A stretch of 64,000 nucleotides of DNA, taken from positions 434,001 to 498,000 of the forward strand of contig NZ_FWPT01000003.1 in NCBI RefSeq assembly GCF_900174585.1, in the 5' to 3' direction. Under the pieces are notes generated by a model. The model was not told where the DNA came from. It did no database searches and saw only the letters and a list, made by a program, of their open reading frames with translations. This DNA comes from Parendozoicomonas haliclonae (GTDB lineage: Bacteria; Pseudomonadota; Gammaproteobacteria; Pseudomonadales; Endozoicomonadaceae). The translations under genes and the position numbers were made by a program. Shown one piece after another: positions 49,549 through 58,535 of the stretch; positions within the stretch are counted from its first letter, which is position 1; each line of letters starts with the position of its first letter.

Positions 49549-52500
49549 TGAGTATTGGTCATTTCTTTATTAACCGACCCAAGTTTGCCTTTGTTATCTC
49601 GATAGTGATAACACTGGCCGGCCTGCTGTCGCTGTTCACCCTGCCGGTGAACATGTATCCGGAAATCGCACCGCCATCGGTGCAGATTACCGCCGTCTAT
49701 CCGGGGGCCAGTGCCCAGGTTGTCGAAGAGACCATCATCAATCCGATTGAGGAGCAGGTGAATGGTGTCGAAGACATGATCTACATGGAGGCTTCGGCCA
49801 CCGATGACGGCGCGGCTTCGATCACGGTAACCTTTAAACCGGGTGTGGACGTCAACCTAGCTCAGGTTAACGTGCAGAACCGGGTGGCTATCGCCGAACC
49901 AACCTTGCCAAGCTCTGTGCGTCAGCAGGGTGTCACGGTTAAGGCTCAGTCCTCCAACATGCTGATGGGTATCAACCTGTACTCATCCGACGGCACCTTT
50001 GATGAGATGTTCCTGAGCAACTATGCCTCGAACTATCTCAAAGACTCCCTTGCCCGTATCGACGGCGTAAGTAAGGTCGAGGTTATGGGTGCCATGAACT
50101 ACAGCATGCGCATCTGGCTGCAGCCAACCAAGATGAGCGCACTGGGTATTACTGTCAGCGATATCACCGGCACTCTGGAAAGCCAGAACGTGATCATCGC
50201 CGCCGGTAAACTAGGTCAGGGCCCAACGCCAAAAGATCAGCAGTTTGAATACACCATTCAGACCCAGGGTCGTCTGCAGACCCCGGAAGAGTTTGGTAAT
50301 ACCATTCTGCGCGCCAAGACTGATGGTTCTGTTATCCGTCTGAAGGATGTTGCCGAAATCCAGCTAGGCTCCCAGACCTATTCCGGCCGCGCCGAACTGG
50401 ATGGCAGCCCGACGGCGTTTATCGTTATCTATCAGTCACCAACCGCTAACGCGACCCAGGTTGCCGAGCGTGTGTACACCCAGATGGATGAAATGGCCAA
50501 GAGCTTCCCGAAAGGTCTTGAGCAGAACATCCTCTTTGATACCACCGAGTTCATTTCCCGCTCCATCGAGGAAGTGACCACCACTCTGTATCAGGCTGTG
50601 GCTCTGGTTATTCTGGTGGTGTTCCTGTTCCTGCAGAACTGGCGGATGACATTGATTCCGTCCATCGCCATTCCGGTGTCGTTGATCGGTACCTTCGCGG
50701 TAATGAACATTCTCGGGTACTCCATCAATACCATCTCCCTGTTCGGTCTGGTGATGGCGATCGGTATCGTGGTGGATGATGCCATCGTAGTTATCGAGAA
50801 CGTTGAGCGACATATCTCGGAAGGCATGACACCGGTCGAAGCGACCAAGCAGACCATGTCCGAGGTAACCGGTGCGGTTATCGCAACTACGCTGGTACTG
50901 CTGGCAGTATTCGTTCCGGTCGGCTTTATGCCGGGTATTACCGGTACCCTGTACAAGCAGTTCTCGGTCACTATCTCCGTTGCGGTATGTATCTCCTCCA
51001 TCAACGCTCTGACGCTCAGCCCGGCCCTCTGTGCCACCCTGCTGAAGCCGGGCAAGATGTCTCATGCCGGCTGGCTGCGTCCGTTTGAACGTCTGATTCA
51101 GGGTTCCACCAAAGGTTATACGGCCGCTGTCGGCTGGATGATTCAGCGTGCAGCCCGTATCGGTATTCTGTTCCTGGTACTGCTGGCAGCTGCCGGCTTT
51201 ATGCTGAAGGAACTGCCAAGCGGCTTCGTACCAAACGAAGATCAGGGCTTCCTGTTTGTTAACATCCAGCTGCCTGATGCCGCGTCTGTTAACCGTACCG
51301 ATGAAGTGATCGACCAGATTACCCCGATCGTTCAGGGCATGCCTGGCGTGAAAGGTTTCATCAGTGTTTCCGGTTTCAGTATTCTGGCCGGTGCCGGTTC
51401 TAACAACGCTCTGGGTATTGCGGTTCTGGATACCTGGGAAGACCGAACCACACCAGAAACCCAGATCGGTGCTATCGCCCAGCGTCTGCAGGGTACGCTG
51501 TGGGCACTGCCTGAAGCACAGATCATGGTATTTGAAATGCCGCCGATCCCGGGCCTGGGTAACTCCGGTGGTTTCGACTTCCGTCTGCAGGACACCATGG
51601 GCCGCAGCGTTCAGGATCTGGCTCAGGTAGCCAACGGCCTGATCTATGAAGCCAACCAGCAGCCGGAACTCGCACAGGTTTACAGCACCTACCGTGCTGA
51701 CGTGCCGCAGTTCTATCTGGATGTGGACCGCGAAAAAGCCATGGCCATGGGTATCAACCTGAGTGATATCTTCATGACGCTGCAAACCCAGCTGGGCTCG
51801 CTCTACGTCAACGACTTTACCCGTCTTGGCAAGAGCTACCAGGTAATCCTGCAGGCCGAAAGTGAGTACCGTGGTGAACCGGAAGACCTGAACCACTACT
51901 ACGTGCGCAACCGCTCTAATGAGATGGTGCCACTGTCCACAGTGGTGACGCTGACACCGGTTCTGGGCCCTACGTCCATCAACCACTTCAACCTGTACCG
52001 CTCTGTGTCCATCAGTGGTCAGGCAGCACCGGGCTACAGCTCCGGTGACGCGATCAAGGTTATGGAAGAACTCTCTACCCGTCTGCCGGATGGTTACACC
52101 TTCCAGTGGGCTGGTCAGAGTCTGCAGGAAATTGAAGCCGGTAACCTGGCACCACTTCTGTTTGCGCTGGCCATCCTGTTTGTGTACCTGTTCCTGGTGG
52201 CACAGTACGAGAGCTGGAACATTCCGTTCGCCGTTATCGCTTCGGTGCCGATCGCCATCTTTGGTGCGGTTCTGGGTCTGACGGTTCTGGGCATGGTGAA
52301 CAACATTTATGCCCAGATCGGTATGGTGCTGCTGATCGGTATTGCCGCGAAGACGGCGATCCTGATTGTGGAATTCGCCATGGAACAGCGCAGCAGTGGT
52401 CTCAGCATTGAGCAGGCCGCCGAGACAGCAGCCCGTCTGCGTTTCCGCGCGGTAATGATGACGGCCCTGTCGTTTGTACTGGGTATCCTGCCACTGCTGA

Positions 52501-52700
52501 TCTCCACCGGCCCTGGTGCCGCCAGCCGTGTATCCCTGGGTACCACCGTGTTCTGCGGTATGCTGGCTGCCACCATTATCGGTACGCTGCTGACGCCGGT
52601 GCTGTATCGCATCATTCAGGCCATGCGTGAAAGAACCAAGAAGGAACTCGACCATCTGGCTGATGTGATCGATCCTCCAAAGTCTTCTGATTCACACTGA
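49548..52700 (+). CDS. RND multidrug efflux transporter (HAE1, AcrB/MexF type)
   Basis: 1050 aa, the full length of the AcrB group. Twelve helices with the two large periplasmic loops after TM1 and TM7. TM4 carries GIVVDDAIVVIENVER with the paired Asp of proton relay. The start FFINRPKFAFVISIV and the segment TLPVNMYPEIAPPSVQI are characteristic. Overlaps the adaptor gene by 1 nt. Likely exports drugs, detergents or aromatic compounds; specificity cannot be read from the sequence. A terminator follows the stop. Confidence 0.95.
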   Translation: MSIGHFFINRPKFAFVISIVITLAGLLSLFTLPVNMYPEIAPPSVQITAVYPGASAQVVEETIINPIEEQVNGVEDMIYMEASATDDGAASITVTFKPGVDVNLAQVNVQNRVAIAEPTLPSSVRQQGVTVKAQSSNMLMGINLYSSDGTFDEMFLSNYASNYLKDSLARIDGVSKVEVMGAMNYSMRIWLQPTKMSALGITVSDITGTLESQNVIIAAGKLGQGPTPKDQQFEYTIQTQGRLQTPEEFGNTILRAKTDGSVIRLKDVAEIQLGSQTYSGRAELDGSPTAFIVIYQSPTANATQVAERVYTQMDEMAKSFPKGLEQNILFDTTEFISRSIEEVTTTLYQAVALVILVVFLFLQNWRMTLIPSIAIPVSLIGTFAVMNILGYSINTISLFGLVMAIGIVVDDAIVVIENVERHISEGMTPVEATKQTMSEVTGAVIATTLVLLAVFVPVGFMPGITGTLYKQFSVTISVAVCISSINALTLSPALCATLLKPGKMSHAGWLRPFERLIQGSTKGYTAAVGWMIQRAARIGILFLVLLAAAGFMLKELPSGFVPNEDQGFLFVNIQLPDAASVNRTDEVIDQITPIVQGMPGVKGFISVSGFSILAGAGSNNALGIAVLDTWEDRTTPETQIGAIAQRLQGTLWALPEAQIMVFEMPPIPGLGNSGGFDFRLQDTMGRSVQDLAQVANGLIYEANQQPELAQVYSTYRADVPQFYLDVDREKAMAMGINLSDIFMTLQTQLGSLYVNDFTRLGKSYQVILQAESEYRGEPEDLNHYYVRNRSNEMVPLSTVVTLTPVLGPTSINHFNLYRSVSISGQAAPGYSSGDAIKVMEELSTRLPDGYTFQWAGQSLQEIEAGNLAPLLFALAILFVYLFLVAQYESWNIPFAVIASVPIAIFGAVLGLTVLGMVNNIYAQIGMVLLIGIAAKTAILIVEFAMEQRSSGLSIEQAAETAARLRFRAVMMTALSFVLGILPLLISTGPGAASRVSLGTTVFCGMLAATIIGTLLTPVLYRIIQAMRERTKKELDHLADVIDPPKSSDSH

Positions 52701-52718
52701 TCTGAACCTGTAGCAGAA

Positions 52719-52756
52719 AAAAATCATACCCCGGAGCCATCCGGGGTATGATTTTC
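52719..52756 (+). terminator. Terminator of the RND operon
   Basis: A 15-bp stem AAAATCATACCCCGGA / TCCGGGGTATGATTTT with a 4-nt loop, flanked by A- and T-runs, 20 bp after the pump stop. Confidence 0.93.
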
Positions 52757-52827
52757 TGGAATATAGCTACAACTCCTTTATATTTGCATATACTACTTTG
52801 GACGTTTGCCAGTCTTGAGAGCTGTAT

Positions 52828-53343
52828 ATGACGATTGCAAAACGCCTGACGAGCTTTCTGGATAAAAATAATATCCAGTATGACGTCATCTCCCACCCCT
52901 ATTCGGAAGGCGCACTGAACACCGCACACAGCGCCTGTATACCTTCACACTCCATGGCCAAAGCTGTCATTCTGAAAGATGACGAAGGTCTGGTACTTGC
53001 CGCCCTCCCGGCCAGCAATAAACTGATGCTGAACTGGCTGAACCAGAGCCTGGACAGGCATCTTCGGCTGGTTGAGGAAAACTCTCTCGGCAATCTGTTC
53101 TCCGATTGCGAACCCGGAGCCATTCCCGCCATGGGACAACCCTGGGGCATGATGACCGCCTGCGACAGTGATCTGGATACGGTGACCGATATCTATATCG
53201 AAGCCGGTAATCATCGTGAGCTGATCCGTATGCACAGAACCGAGTTCCAGAAGCTGATGAGCAATCAGGCCCACGGTACTATCAGCTGTTCGACGGATGA
53301 GCAGGATGCCTACAAGGGCTCCATGATTCCTGACTTTGTGTAA
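52828..53343 (+). CDS. YbaK/aminoacyl-tRNA deacylase-domain protein
   Basis: 171 aa. The YbaK/ProX fold shows ISHPYSEGALNTAHS, MAKAVILKDD with the conserved lysine, and CEPGAIPAMGQPWGMMT, the glycine-proline loop. Such proteins hydrolyse mischarged tRNAs in trans. It is a free-standing domain without a synthetase. The gene stands alone behind the RND terminator. Confidence 0.88.
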   Translation: MTIAKRLTSFLDKNNIQYDVISHPYSEGALNTAHSACIPSHSMAKAVILKDDEGLVLAALPASNKLMLNWLNQSLDRHLRLVEENSLGNLFSDCEPGAIPAMGQPWGMMTACDSDLDTVTDIYIEAGNHRELIRMHRTEFQKLMSNQAHGTISCSTDEQDAYKGSMIPDFV

Positions 53344-53511
53344 CCACTCGATAATATTCCCTGCGAAACAGGGCACAGGCATCACAAAAACTCTTACGGA
53401 GGTAGAAAATATTTGAGATAAACCACCTTAAGATGCATTGTTATCAGGCAGCGATCTGCCACCCTCATGACTGAATGAGACGTTTGTCATCAGCAAGGGA
53501 TAAAAATAACT

Positions 53512-53865
53512 ATGCAGCAGTTTCATCGACTCATCACTCCCGCCATCCTGATGGTCATAATCATTGGCTCATCACAGGACGGTGACTACATTATTGCCCT
53601 CGCCGCTTCCATCATTCTGGGACTGGTTTGCTATAGGCTGATGGACTCCCCGGACACCATACTTCCCTTCCCCGAGATCATTGAGAAAGGTCCTCAGTTC
53701 GCATCCTTCAATGAAGAGATCTATCCGGAATGGATCAAGACCGAAGACGGCCACTGTTACACCTATGATGGCTTAGGTGATCTGGAAACTGTTCGGGAAC
53801 ACCCGGATTGTGTCCTGGATGACGGCATCATTTACCACGGAGTTCGCTACCGGCTGGAAAAGTAA
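53512..53865 (+). CDS. Small membrane protein, 117 aa, unrecognised
   Basis: Residues 7-20 and 26-44 are hydrophobic, giving one or two membrane helices. The tail (about 65-117) is acidic and aromatic: FNEEIYPEWIKTEDGHCYTYDG, and ends HGVRYRLEK, with two cysteines. AGGGATA precedes the ATG by about 8 nt. No family recognised. It lies 51 bp before the amidohydrolase gene and may share its transcript. Confidence 0.65.
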   Translation: MQQFHRLITPAILMVIIIGSSQDGDYIIALAASIILGLVCYRLMDSPDTILPFPEIIEKGPQFASFNEEIYPEWIKTEDGHCYTYDGLGDLETVREHPDCVLDDGIIYHGVRYRLEK

Positions 53866-53916
53866 ATCTACAGCCTGTTAAGCTCTCGTTTTTCGCGCAG
53901 TCAAAGAAAAATAATT

Positions 53917-55662
53917 ATGCGACGTATACTCTCCCGCGCTCTTTTATTGAGCAGCCTGTTACTGGCTATTGGTCTTCTTTACTGGGTCATCCAGTGGTTC
54001 ATAAATCTCCCTTACTCCGGCGTACAGATTATTACCGCCAAAAGCATCATCACCATGGATGAAGCACAGCCACGGGTTGAGGCCGTGGCTACACAGAATG
54101 GCATGATCATTGGCCGGGGAACGCTGGATGAGCTTCTTCAGCAATGGCCGGAATCTAAACAGTCTCATTTCCCGAATCAGATACTTACACCCGGGTTTAT
54201 AGAAAACCACCTTCACCCGGCCATGGCGGCACTGTTGCTGCCCTTTGAATGGATCACGCCCTTTGCCTGGGATCTTCCCAACAAGTCCGTACCGTCAACC
54301 CAGGGCGAAGAGAACTATCGCCAGCGCCTTAGGGCTATTGCCGACAGCTATCACAACAAAGACGACAGCGAATGGTTAATCACCTGGGGCTTCCATAGTG
54401 ATTTTCATGGCGAGATGTCCCGTGAGCTGCTCGACCAGCTGGTGCCGGACAGACCGGCACTGGTCTGGCATCGTTCATTCCATGAAATCTGGCTGAACTC
54501 CAAGGCACTCGCACTTGGAGATATTTCTGCAGAAGAGCTGGAGAGTGTTCATGGCGTCGATATCGACAATGGCCACTTCTATGAAACCGGGCTGGAGCTG
54601 GCTCTGGTTAAATTTAAAAACTACGTAATCAAACCTGGTCGGTTTATGGACGGCATGGAACAGGTAGTTGATGTCGTTCATAGCGGTGGCATTACGACCA
54701 TTGCCGATATGGCGGCCGGCATGTTTGATATGACCGCCGAATGGTGGGCCATGAAGTGGGAGCTGGATGACCGGCAGACGCCTTTCCGTACCCGTCTGGT
54801 TCCGATGGTAAAACGTATTGGAGATGTACCCGGATCACCGGAAGCCATTGCCGAGGCAGGCGCACTGTTGGAGAAAGGCAACGACCAGCTTAAGTATGTA
54901 AAACAGGTTAAGTTGCTGGCAGACGGAGCCTTCTACTCCCTGCTGATGCAGATGCGTAATCCCGGTTATCTGGATGGCCACAGCGGCGAATGGTTAACGC
55001 CACCGGCCGAATTGGAAGAGTTGGCAAGTACTTACTGGAAAGCAGGCTATCAACTCCATATTCATACCAACGGCGATCTGGGCACAGACGTTGTTCTAAG
55101 CATGATCAATCGCCTGCAGACGCAATGGCCACGGGAAGACCACAGAACCACACTGCATCATCTGGGTTATATCGGTCCCGATCAGGCTGAAAAGATTGCC
55201 GCTCTGGATGTCTTGGTCTCTGCCAATCCTTATTACCTGCACACGCTGGGGGAAAGTTATTCCCAAAGAGGGTTAGGGCCACAGCGGGCACGGAATATCT
55301 TCCGTGGCCGGGATCTGCTTGATGCTGGTGTCTCACTCTCTCTGCATTCGGACTTCTGCATGGCACCGGCCCAGCCGCTTAAGCTGGCCTGGGTCGCTGT
55401 GAACCGTGAAGGTGCCGGTGGCAGTGTTATGGCAAAAGAGCAGCAGATCAGTGTGCATGAGGCGATGAAAGCCATCACCATTGATGCCGCTTATGCGATT
55501 CGTATGGAAGACCAGGTGGGCAGCATTGAAGTGGGTAAATTTGCAGACTTTGCGATTCTTGATGAAGACCCTTATCAGGCACCCAAAAATCGGCTCAAAG
55601 ATATTCCGGTCTGGGGAACTATCTACAAGGGTGAGGTTTTCCCTATAGAGACTTCCCAATAA
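53917..55662 (+). CDS. Membrane-anchored amidohydrolase (YtcJ-like, amidohydrolase 3)
   Basis: 581 aa. Residues 5-32 form an N-terminal membrane anchor. The metal site begins ENHLHP (HxH), with further ligands likely in KQVKLLADGAF (Lys), HIHTNGD (His) and LHSDF (Asp). The C-terminal region SIEVGKFADFAILDEDPY closes the family's beta-sandwich. Substrates of this group are N-substituted amides or imides and are rarely known. Start fixed by the anchor. A terminator follows. Confidence 0.88.
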   Translation: MRRILSRALLLSSLLLAIGLLYWVIQWFINLPYSGVQIITAKSIITMDEAQPRVEAVATQNGMIIGRGTLDELLQQWPESKQSHFPNQILTPGFIENHLHPAMAALLLPFEWITPFAWDLPNKSVPSTQGEENYRQRLRAIADSYHNKDDSEWLITWGFHSDFHGEMSRELLDQLVPDRPALVWHRSFHEIWLNSKALALGDISAEELESVHGVDIDNGHFYETGLELALVKFKNYVIKPGRFMDGMEQVVDVVHSGGITTIADMAAGMFDMTAEWWAMKWELDDRQTPFRTRLVPMVKRIGDVPGSPEAIAEAGALLEKGNDQLKYVKQVKLLADGAFYSLLMQMRNPGYLDGHSGEWLTPPAELEELASTYWKAGYQLHIHTNGDLGTDVVLSMINRLQTQWPREDHRTTLHHLGYIGPDQAEKIAALDVLVSANPYYLHTLGESYSQRGLGPQRARNIFRGRDLLDAGVSLSLHSDFCMAPAQPLKLAWVAVNREGAGGSVMAKEQQISVHEAMKAITIDAAYAIRMEDQVGSIEVGKFADFAILDEDPYQAPKNRLKDIPVWGTIYKGEVFPIETSQ

Positions 55663-55684
55663 CCGCTGCTGCATAAAACCTCAG

Positions 55685-55714
55685 AGCCGCTGACTTATCA
55701 TCAGCGGCTTTTTG
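55685..55714 (+). terminator. Terminator after the amidohydrolase gene
   Basis: A 9-bp stem AGCCGCTGA / TCAGCGGCT with a 7-nt loop and a TTTTT tail, 22 bp after the stop at 55662 and touching the end of the convergent gene at 55715. Confidence 0.9.
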
Positions 55715-56707
55715 CTATCGGGTCATCTTTTTCACAAACACCACCACAAACAAGGCGAGGGTGAAATTACCAATAAAGGCTTCCATCGCGGCCATCGTTC
55801 GCGATGGCCCCAACGGTATCAGGTCGCCATACCCCAACGTGGTAAATGTCACCACACTGAAATAGAGCGCATCGAGGAAGTTACTAACGTTGGTATACCA
55901 GGGAACCTGGAACTCAAACCGAATAATTTCTCCCCCCGAACCAAGCCCGACCATGAAGTAAAACATGGCGCACATTAGCACCAGTCCCGAAGAGAATATA
56001 AAGACTCGAAATGGCCGCTCACCATAACCACAGAGCACATCCACCAGCTTGGACATCCAGCGCTGCCAGGAGCCCAAAGGATATTGCTTGCGGCGCAGCG
56101 TCATCTCTTTATGAAAGAAGTACCCAGCCTCATCAAATAAACCATGGGCTTCGCAGCTACGCCGCACGCTTCGGCACACCTCTTCCGCTTCTCCATAAAG
56201 CTCCAGCTGCCGGCTGGGGTTATGGCCGATAAAGCCCTGTTTCAACTCCTGCTCCTGAAACAGGATCTTGCCCCACTGCACATGCTCCATCCGGCTATCA
56301 TCCAGCTTGACGCCCAACAGATTGGCAAAGGAAAGGTCGGCAAAATTCAGATTGGCACCGGTCAGATCCGCCTTTAACAGACTGGCCTGCCTGAGGTTGG
56401 CTTTATAAAGGTGAGCCCCACGCAAATCTGCCCGATAAAGATTAACCTTACTGAGATCAACCCGGGCATCCATAATTTTCGGAACCAGTCGTAAGCCTTT
56501 GAGATTGGCCCTGGCCAGCTGAAAGCCTTCCAGTGAACGGCCATCTCGCACCAGCTCTTCCAAGCGACCGGCAATATCATCACCGGATTTATCCGCATGG
56601 GGGTTATGCCAGAAACAGAAGTTCTGTTCGTGATCACAGGTATCACGACAGCCGGAATAGCTACAGGTGGGACGCTGATCTTGAGAAAGTGCCGGTTCCG
56701 TGGCCAT
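55715..56707 (-). CDS. Pentapeptide-repeat protein fused to a two-TM potassium channel
   Basis: 330 aa. An N-terminal Cys/His cluster (C15-x4-C20-x3-C24-x6-C31-x2-H34) looks like a small zinc finger. Residues 62-135 are pentapeptide repeats of the A(D/N)LxX kind (ADLRGAHLYKANLRQASLLK in part). A linker (150-230) leads to TM1 (233-253), a pore helix and the filter TTLGYGD (289-295), and TM2 (303-326). The filter is that of K+ channels. The repeat part is probably cytoplasmic and could sense or tether. The ribosome site is poor. A large inverted repeat around its promoter lies just upstream. Confidence 0.87.
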   Translation of the reverse strand: MATEPALSQDQRPTCSYSGCRDTCDHEQNFCFWHNPHADKSGDDIAGRLEELVRDGRSLEGFQLARANLKGLRLVPKIMDARVDLSKVNLYRADLRGAHLYKANLRQASLLKADLTGANLNFADLSFANLLGVKLDDSRMEHVQWGKILFQEQELKQGFIGHNPSRQLELYGEAEEVCRSVRRSCEAHGLFDEAGYFFHKEMTLRRKQYPLGSWQRWMSKLVDVLCGYGERPFRVFIFSSGLVLMCAMFYFMVGLGSGGEIIRFEFQVPWYTNVSNFLDALYFSVVTFTTLGYGDLIPLGPSRTMAAMEAFIGNFTLALFVVVFVKKMTR

Positions 56708-56720
56708 GTTTGATCATAAG

Positions 56721-56772
56721 TTCCGATGAGTACCCTGAAAATTATAGGAGGGTTTCCAGGCACTCATCGGAA
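56721..56772 (-). promoter_or_regulatory. Inverted repeat bracketing a putative promoter of the channel gene
   Basis: TTCCGATGAGT (56721-56731) and ACTCATCGGAA (56762-56772) are perfect 11-bp arms 30 nt apart. Between them the minus strand has TATAAT (56741-56746) as a good -10; the expected -35 falls in the outer arm. The inner arm would lie just after the start of transcription. The centres of the arms are 41 bp apart, about four helical turns. No T-run follows, so an operator is more likely than a terminator. Confidence 0.55.
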
Positions 56773-56783
56773 TCTGGGAGCGA

Positions 56784-57542
56784 TTAACTCATCCAGGCGG
56801 CAATACACACCAGCACGACCATCACAAACAGAATCCATTCCAGGGTTCGCTGGGAGGCCTTAACGGCAAAGCGCACACTGAAGTGAGCACCGATGATGGA
56901 ACCGACCGCCAGAATCAATCCGGGCACCCAGTAAATCAGGCCATGCCAGATAAAGATCACCAGCGCCACCGCAGTAAAGGCGACAGTGCACAGCACCTTA
57001 AGCGCATTGGCTCGCACCAGATCGTAACGCAGCCCACCAGCCAAAGCCGCCAGCAGCATAAAGCCGACACCGGCCTGCAAAAAGCCGCCGTACATACCGG
57101 CCAGAAACAGACCAATTGCACCTGCTGGGCTGGAAGCAAGAGAACGCACATCATCGCCAGAAGGAGAGATCGTCGAAGGCTTCACCACGATCATCACCGC
57201 CATCACCATCATGCAGCTGAGCAGAATAGGCTTAAGTACTTCCGCCGGCAGCCAGGCTGCCAGCCCGGAGCCGGCCACAGAACCCAACATGGACAGCACC
57301 AAAATGCCTTTCAGGGACTGGGTATCCAGTCGGTTCTGTTTATAAAAGCCCTGCAGTCCGGTGACAGACTGGAACATCACACCGACCCGGTTGGTGGCAT
57401 TGGCAACATCGGCGGGCATACCGGTCAACATCAGAGCCGGCAGAGTCAACAAAGAGCCACCGCCTGCAATGGTGTTGATAAAGCCTGCAGCAATACCCGA
57501 CAGAAACAGAGCAATCCCTGTCACCAGAGTCAGTTCGTACAT
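56784..57542 (-). CDS. TSUP-family (TauE/SafE) anion exporter
   Basis: 252 aa with about eight helices in two repeated halves. The first half has GIAAGFINTIAGGGSLLTLPAL and the second GLFLAGMYGGFLQAGVGFM in shorter parts, the TSUP signature (GGGS..; G-Y/M-GGFLQAG). Moves sulfite, sulfoacetate or similar organic sulfonates. It lies 11 bp downstream of the SDR gene on the same strand and may be co-transcribed. Confidence 0.9.
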   Translation of the reverse strand: MYELTLVTGIALFLSGIAAGFINTIAGGGSLLTLPALMLTGMPADVANATNRVGVMFQSVTGLQGFYKQNRLDTQSLKGILVLSMLGSVAGSGLAAWLPAEVLKPILLSCMMVMAVMIVVKPSTISPSGDDVRSLASSPAGAIGLFLAGMYGGFLQAGVGFMLLAALAGGLRYDLVRANALKVLCTVAFTAVALVIFIWHGLIYWVPGLILAVGSIIGAHFSVRFAVKASQRTLEWILFVMVVLVCIAAWMS

Positions 57543-57553
57543 CGTGAAGTTCC

Positions 57554-58330
57554 CTATCGTGCCGCCATACGGATAGAACCGTCGAGGCGCACAGTTTCAC
57601 CGTTGAAGTAATCGTTCTCTGCCATGCACACTACCAAATGGGCAAACTCTTCCGGATTGCCCAGACGCTTCGGGTATTCCACGCTCTTGCCCAGAGACTC
57701 GATCGCTGCTTCTGGCAGGGAAGCTGCCAGTGGCGTCATAAACAGTCCCGGTGCAATGGTATTCACCCGAATACCGTAGCGAGCCAGCTCGCGGGCGATC
57801 GGCAGAGTCATACCGACAATGCCGGCTTTGGATGCGGCATAGGCAGGCTGGCCAATCTGGCCATCAAAGGCTGCCACGGAGGCAACATTAATAATGACAC
57901 CACGGCCCTGGTCATCATTAACCGGCTGGTTGTGCTGCATTTTGGCAGCCGCAAGGCGCAGCACATTAAAAGTGCCATTCAAATTGATATCAACAATTTT
58001 CTTGAAGCTGTCCAGCGGCAGAGGCTGACCTTCCCGGTCAATCACCTTGGCAGGCGGCCCGATGCCGGCACAGTTAACAATAATATGGAGATCACCGAAC
58101 GCTTCCATGGCCTGATCCAGCCCACTCTGAACCGAGGCTTCGTCAGTCACATTTACTTGAGCGGCAAAGACCTTGTCACTGCCCAGCTCAGCAACCATGG
58201 CCGCACCGGCTTCCGCATTCAGATCAAAAATAACGGCTTTGGCGCCCTTCGCGACCAGTGCCCGCACGGCAGCCTGACCCAACCCTGATGCGCCACCTGT
58301 GACGACGGCTACTTTATTCTGTAAGTCCAT
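57554..58330 (-). CDS. Short-chain dehydrogenase, 3-hydroxyacyl-CoA dehydrogenase type 2-like
   Basis: 258 aa SDR. The NAD motif is TGGASGLG (about 11-18), NCAGIG is conserved, and the catalytic Ser-Tyr-Lys lie in VASVAAF and YAASKAG. The pattern INVASVAAFDGQIGQPAYAASK resembles HSD17B10-type 3-hydroxyacyl-CoA dehydrogenases of isoleucine and fatty-acid breakdown. TSUP exporter follows 11 bp on. Substrate is inferred from similarity only. Confidence 0.9.
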   Translation of the reverse strand: MDLQNKVAVVTGGASGLGQAAVRALVAKGAKAVIFDLNAEAGAAMVAELGSDKVFAAQVNVTDEASVQSGLDQAMEAFGDLHIIVNCAGIGPPAKVIDREGQPLPLDSFKKIVDINLNGTFNVLRLAAAKMQHNQPVNDDQGRGVIINVASVAAFDGQIGQPAYAASKAGIVGMTLPIARELARYGIRVNTIAPGLFMTPLAASLPEAAIESLGKSVEYPKRLGNPEEFAHLVVCMAENDYFNGETVRLDGSIRMAAR

Positions 58331-58491
58331 CCGGCCTCCGGAATCTTTGTTATGGTTATTGGCTGCATCATTGTAGAGACATCATCTATGCCTTGCTATG
58401 ACATTTCAGATCGCACGGATTGATAAGTATTTACCTGTAGTTTGAGTATTTTATCTACTCTAAAACTCCGCCCTCACGCACAATAGGTATC

Positions 58492-58519
58492 GCTATTCTG
58501 AAACAGCTATTCCGAAACA
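58492..58519 (+). repeat. Tandem 14-bp direct repeat before iunH
   Basis: GCTATTCTGAAACA is followed directly by GCTATTCCGAAACA, 13 of 14 positions equal, ending 16 bp before the nucleoside hydrolase start. It may be a regulator site or a chance duplication. Confidence 0.55.
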
Positions 58520-58535
58520 CCCCTCGCGGAACACT

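Noticed and set aside
50436-52655. Long 739-aa frame on the minus strand inside the RND pump gene
   Set aside because: It is antisense to a full-length AcrB-type gene, rich in His, Gln and Arg, and has no ribosome site; a shadow of codon bias.
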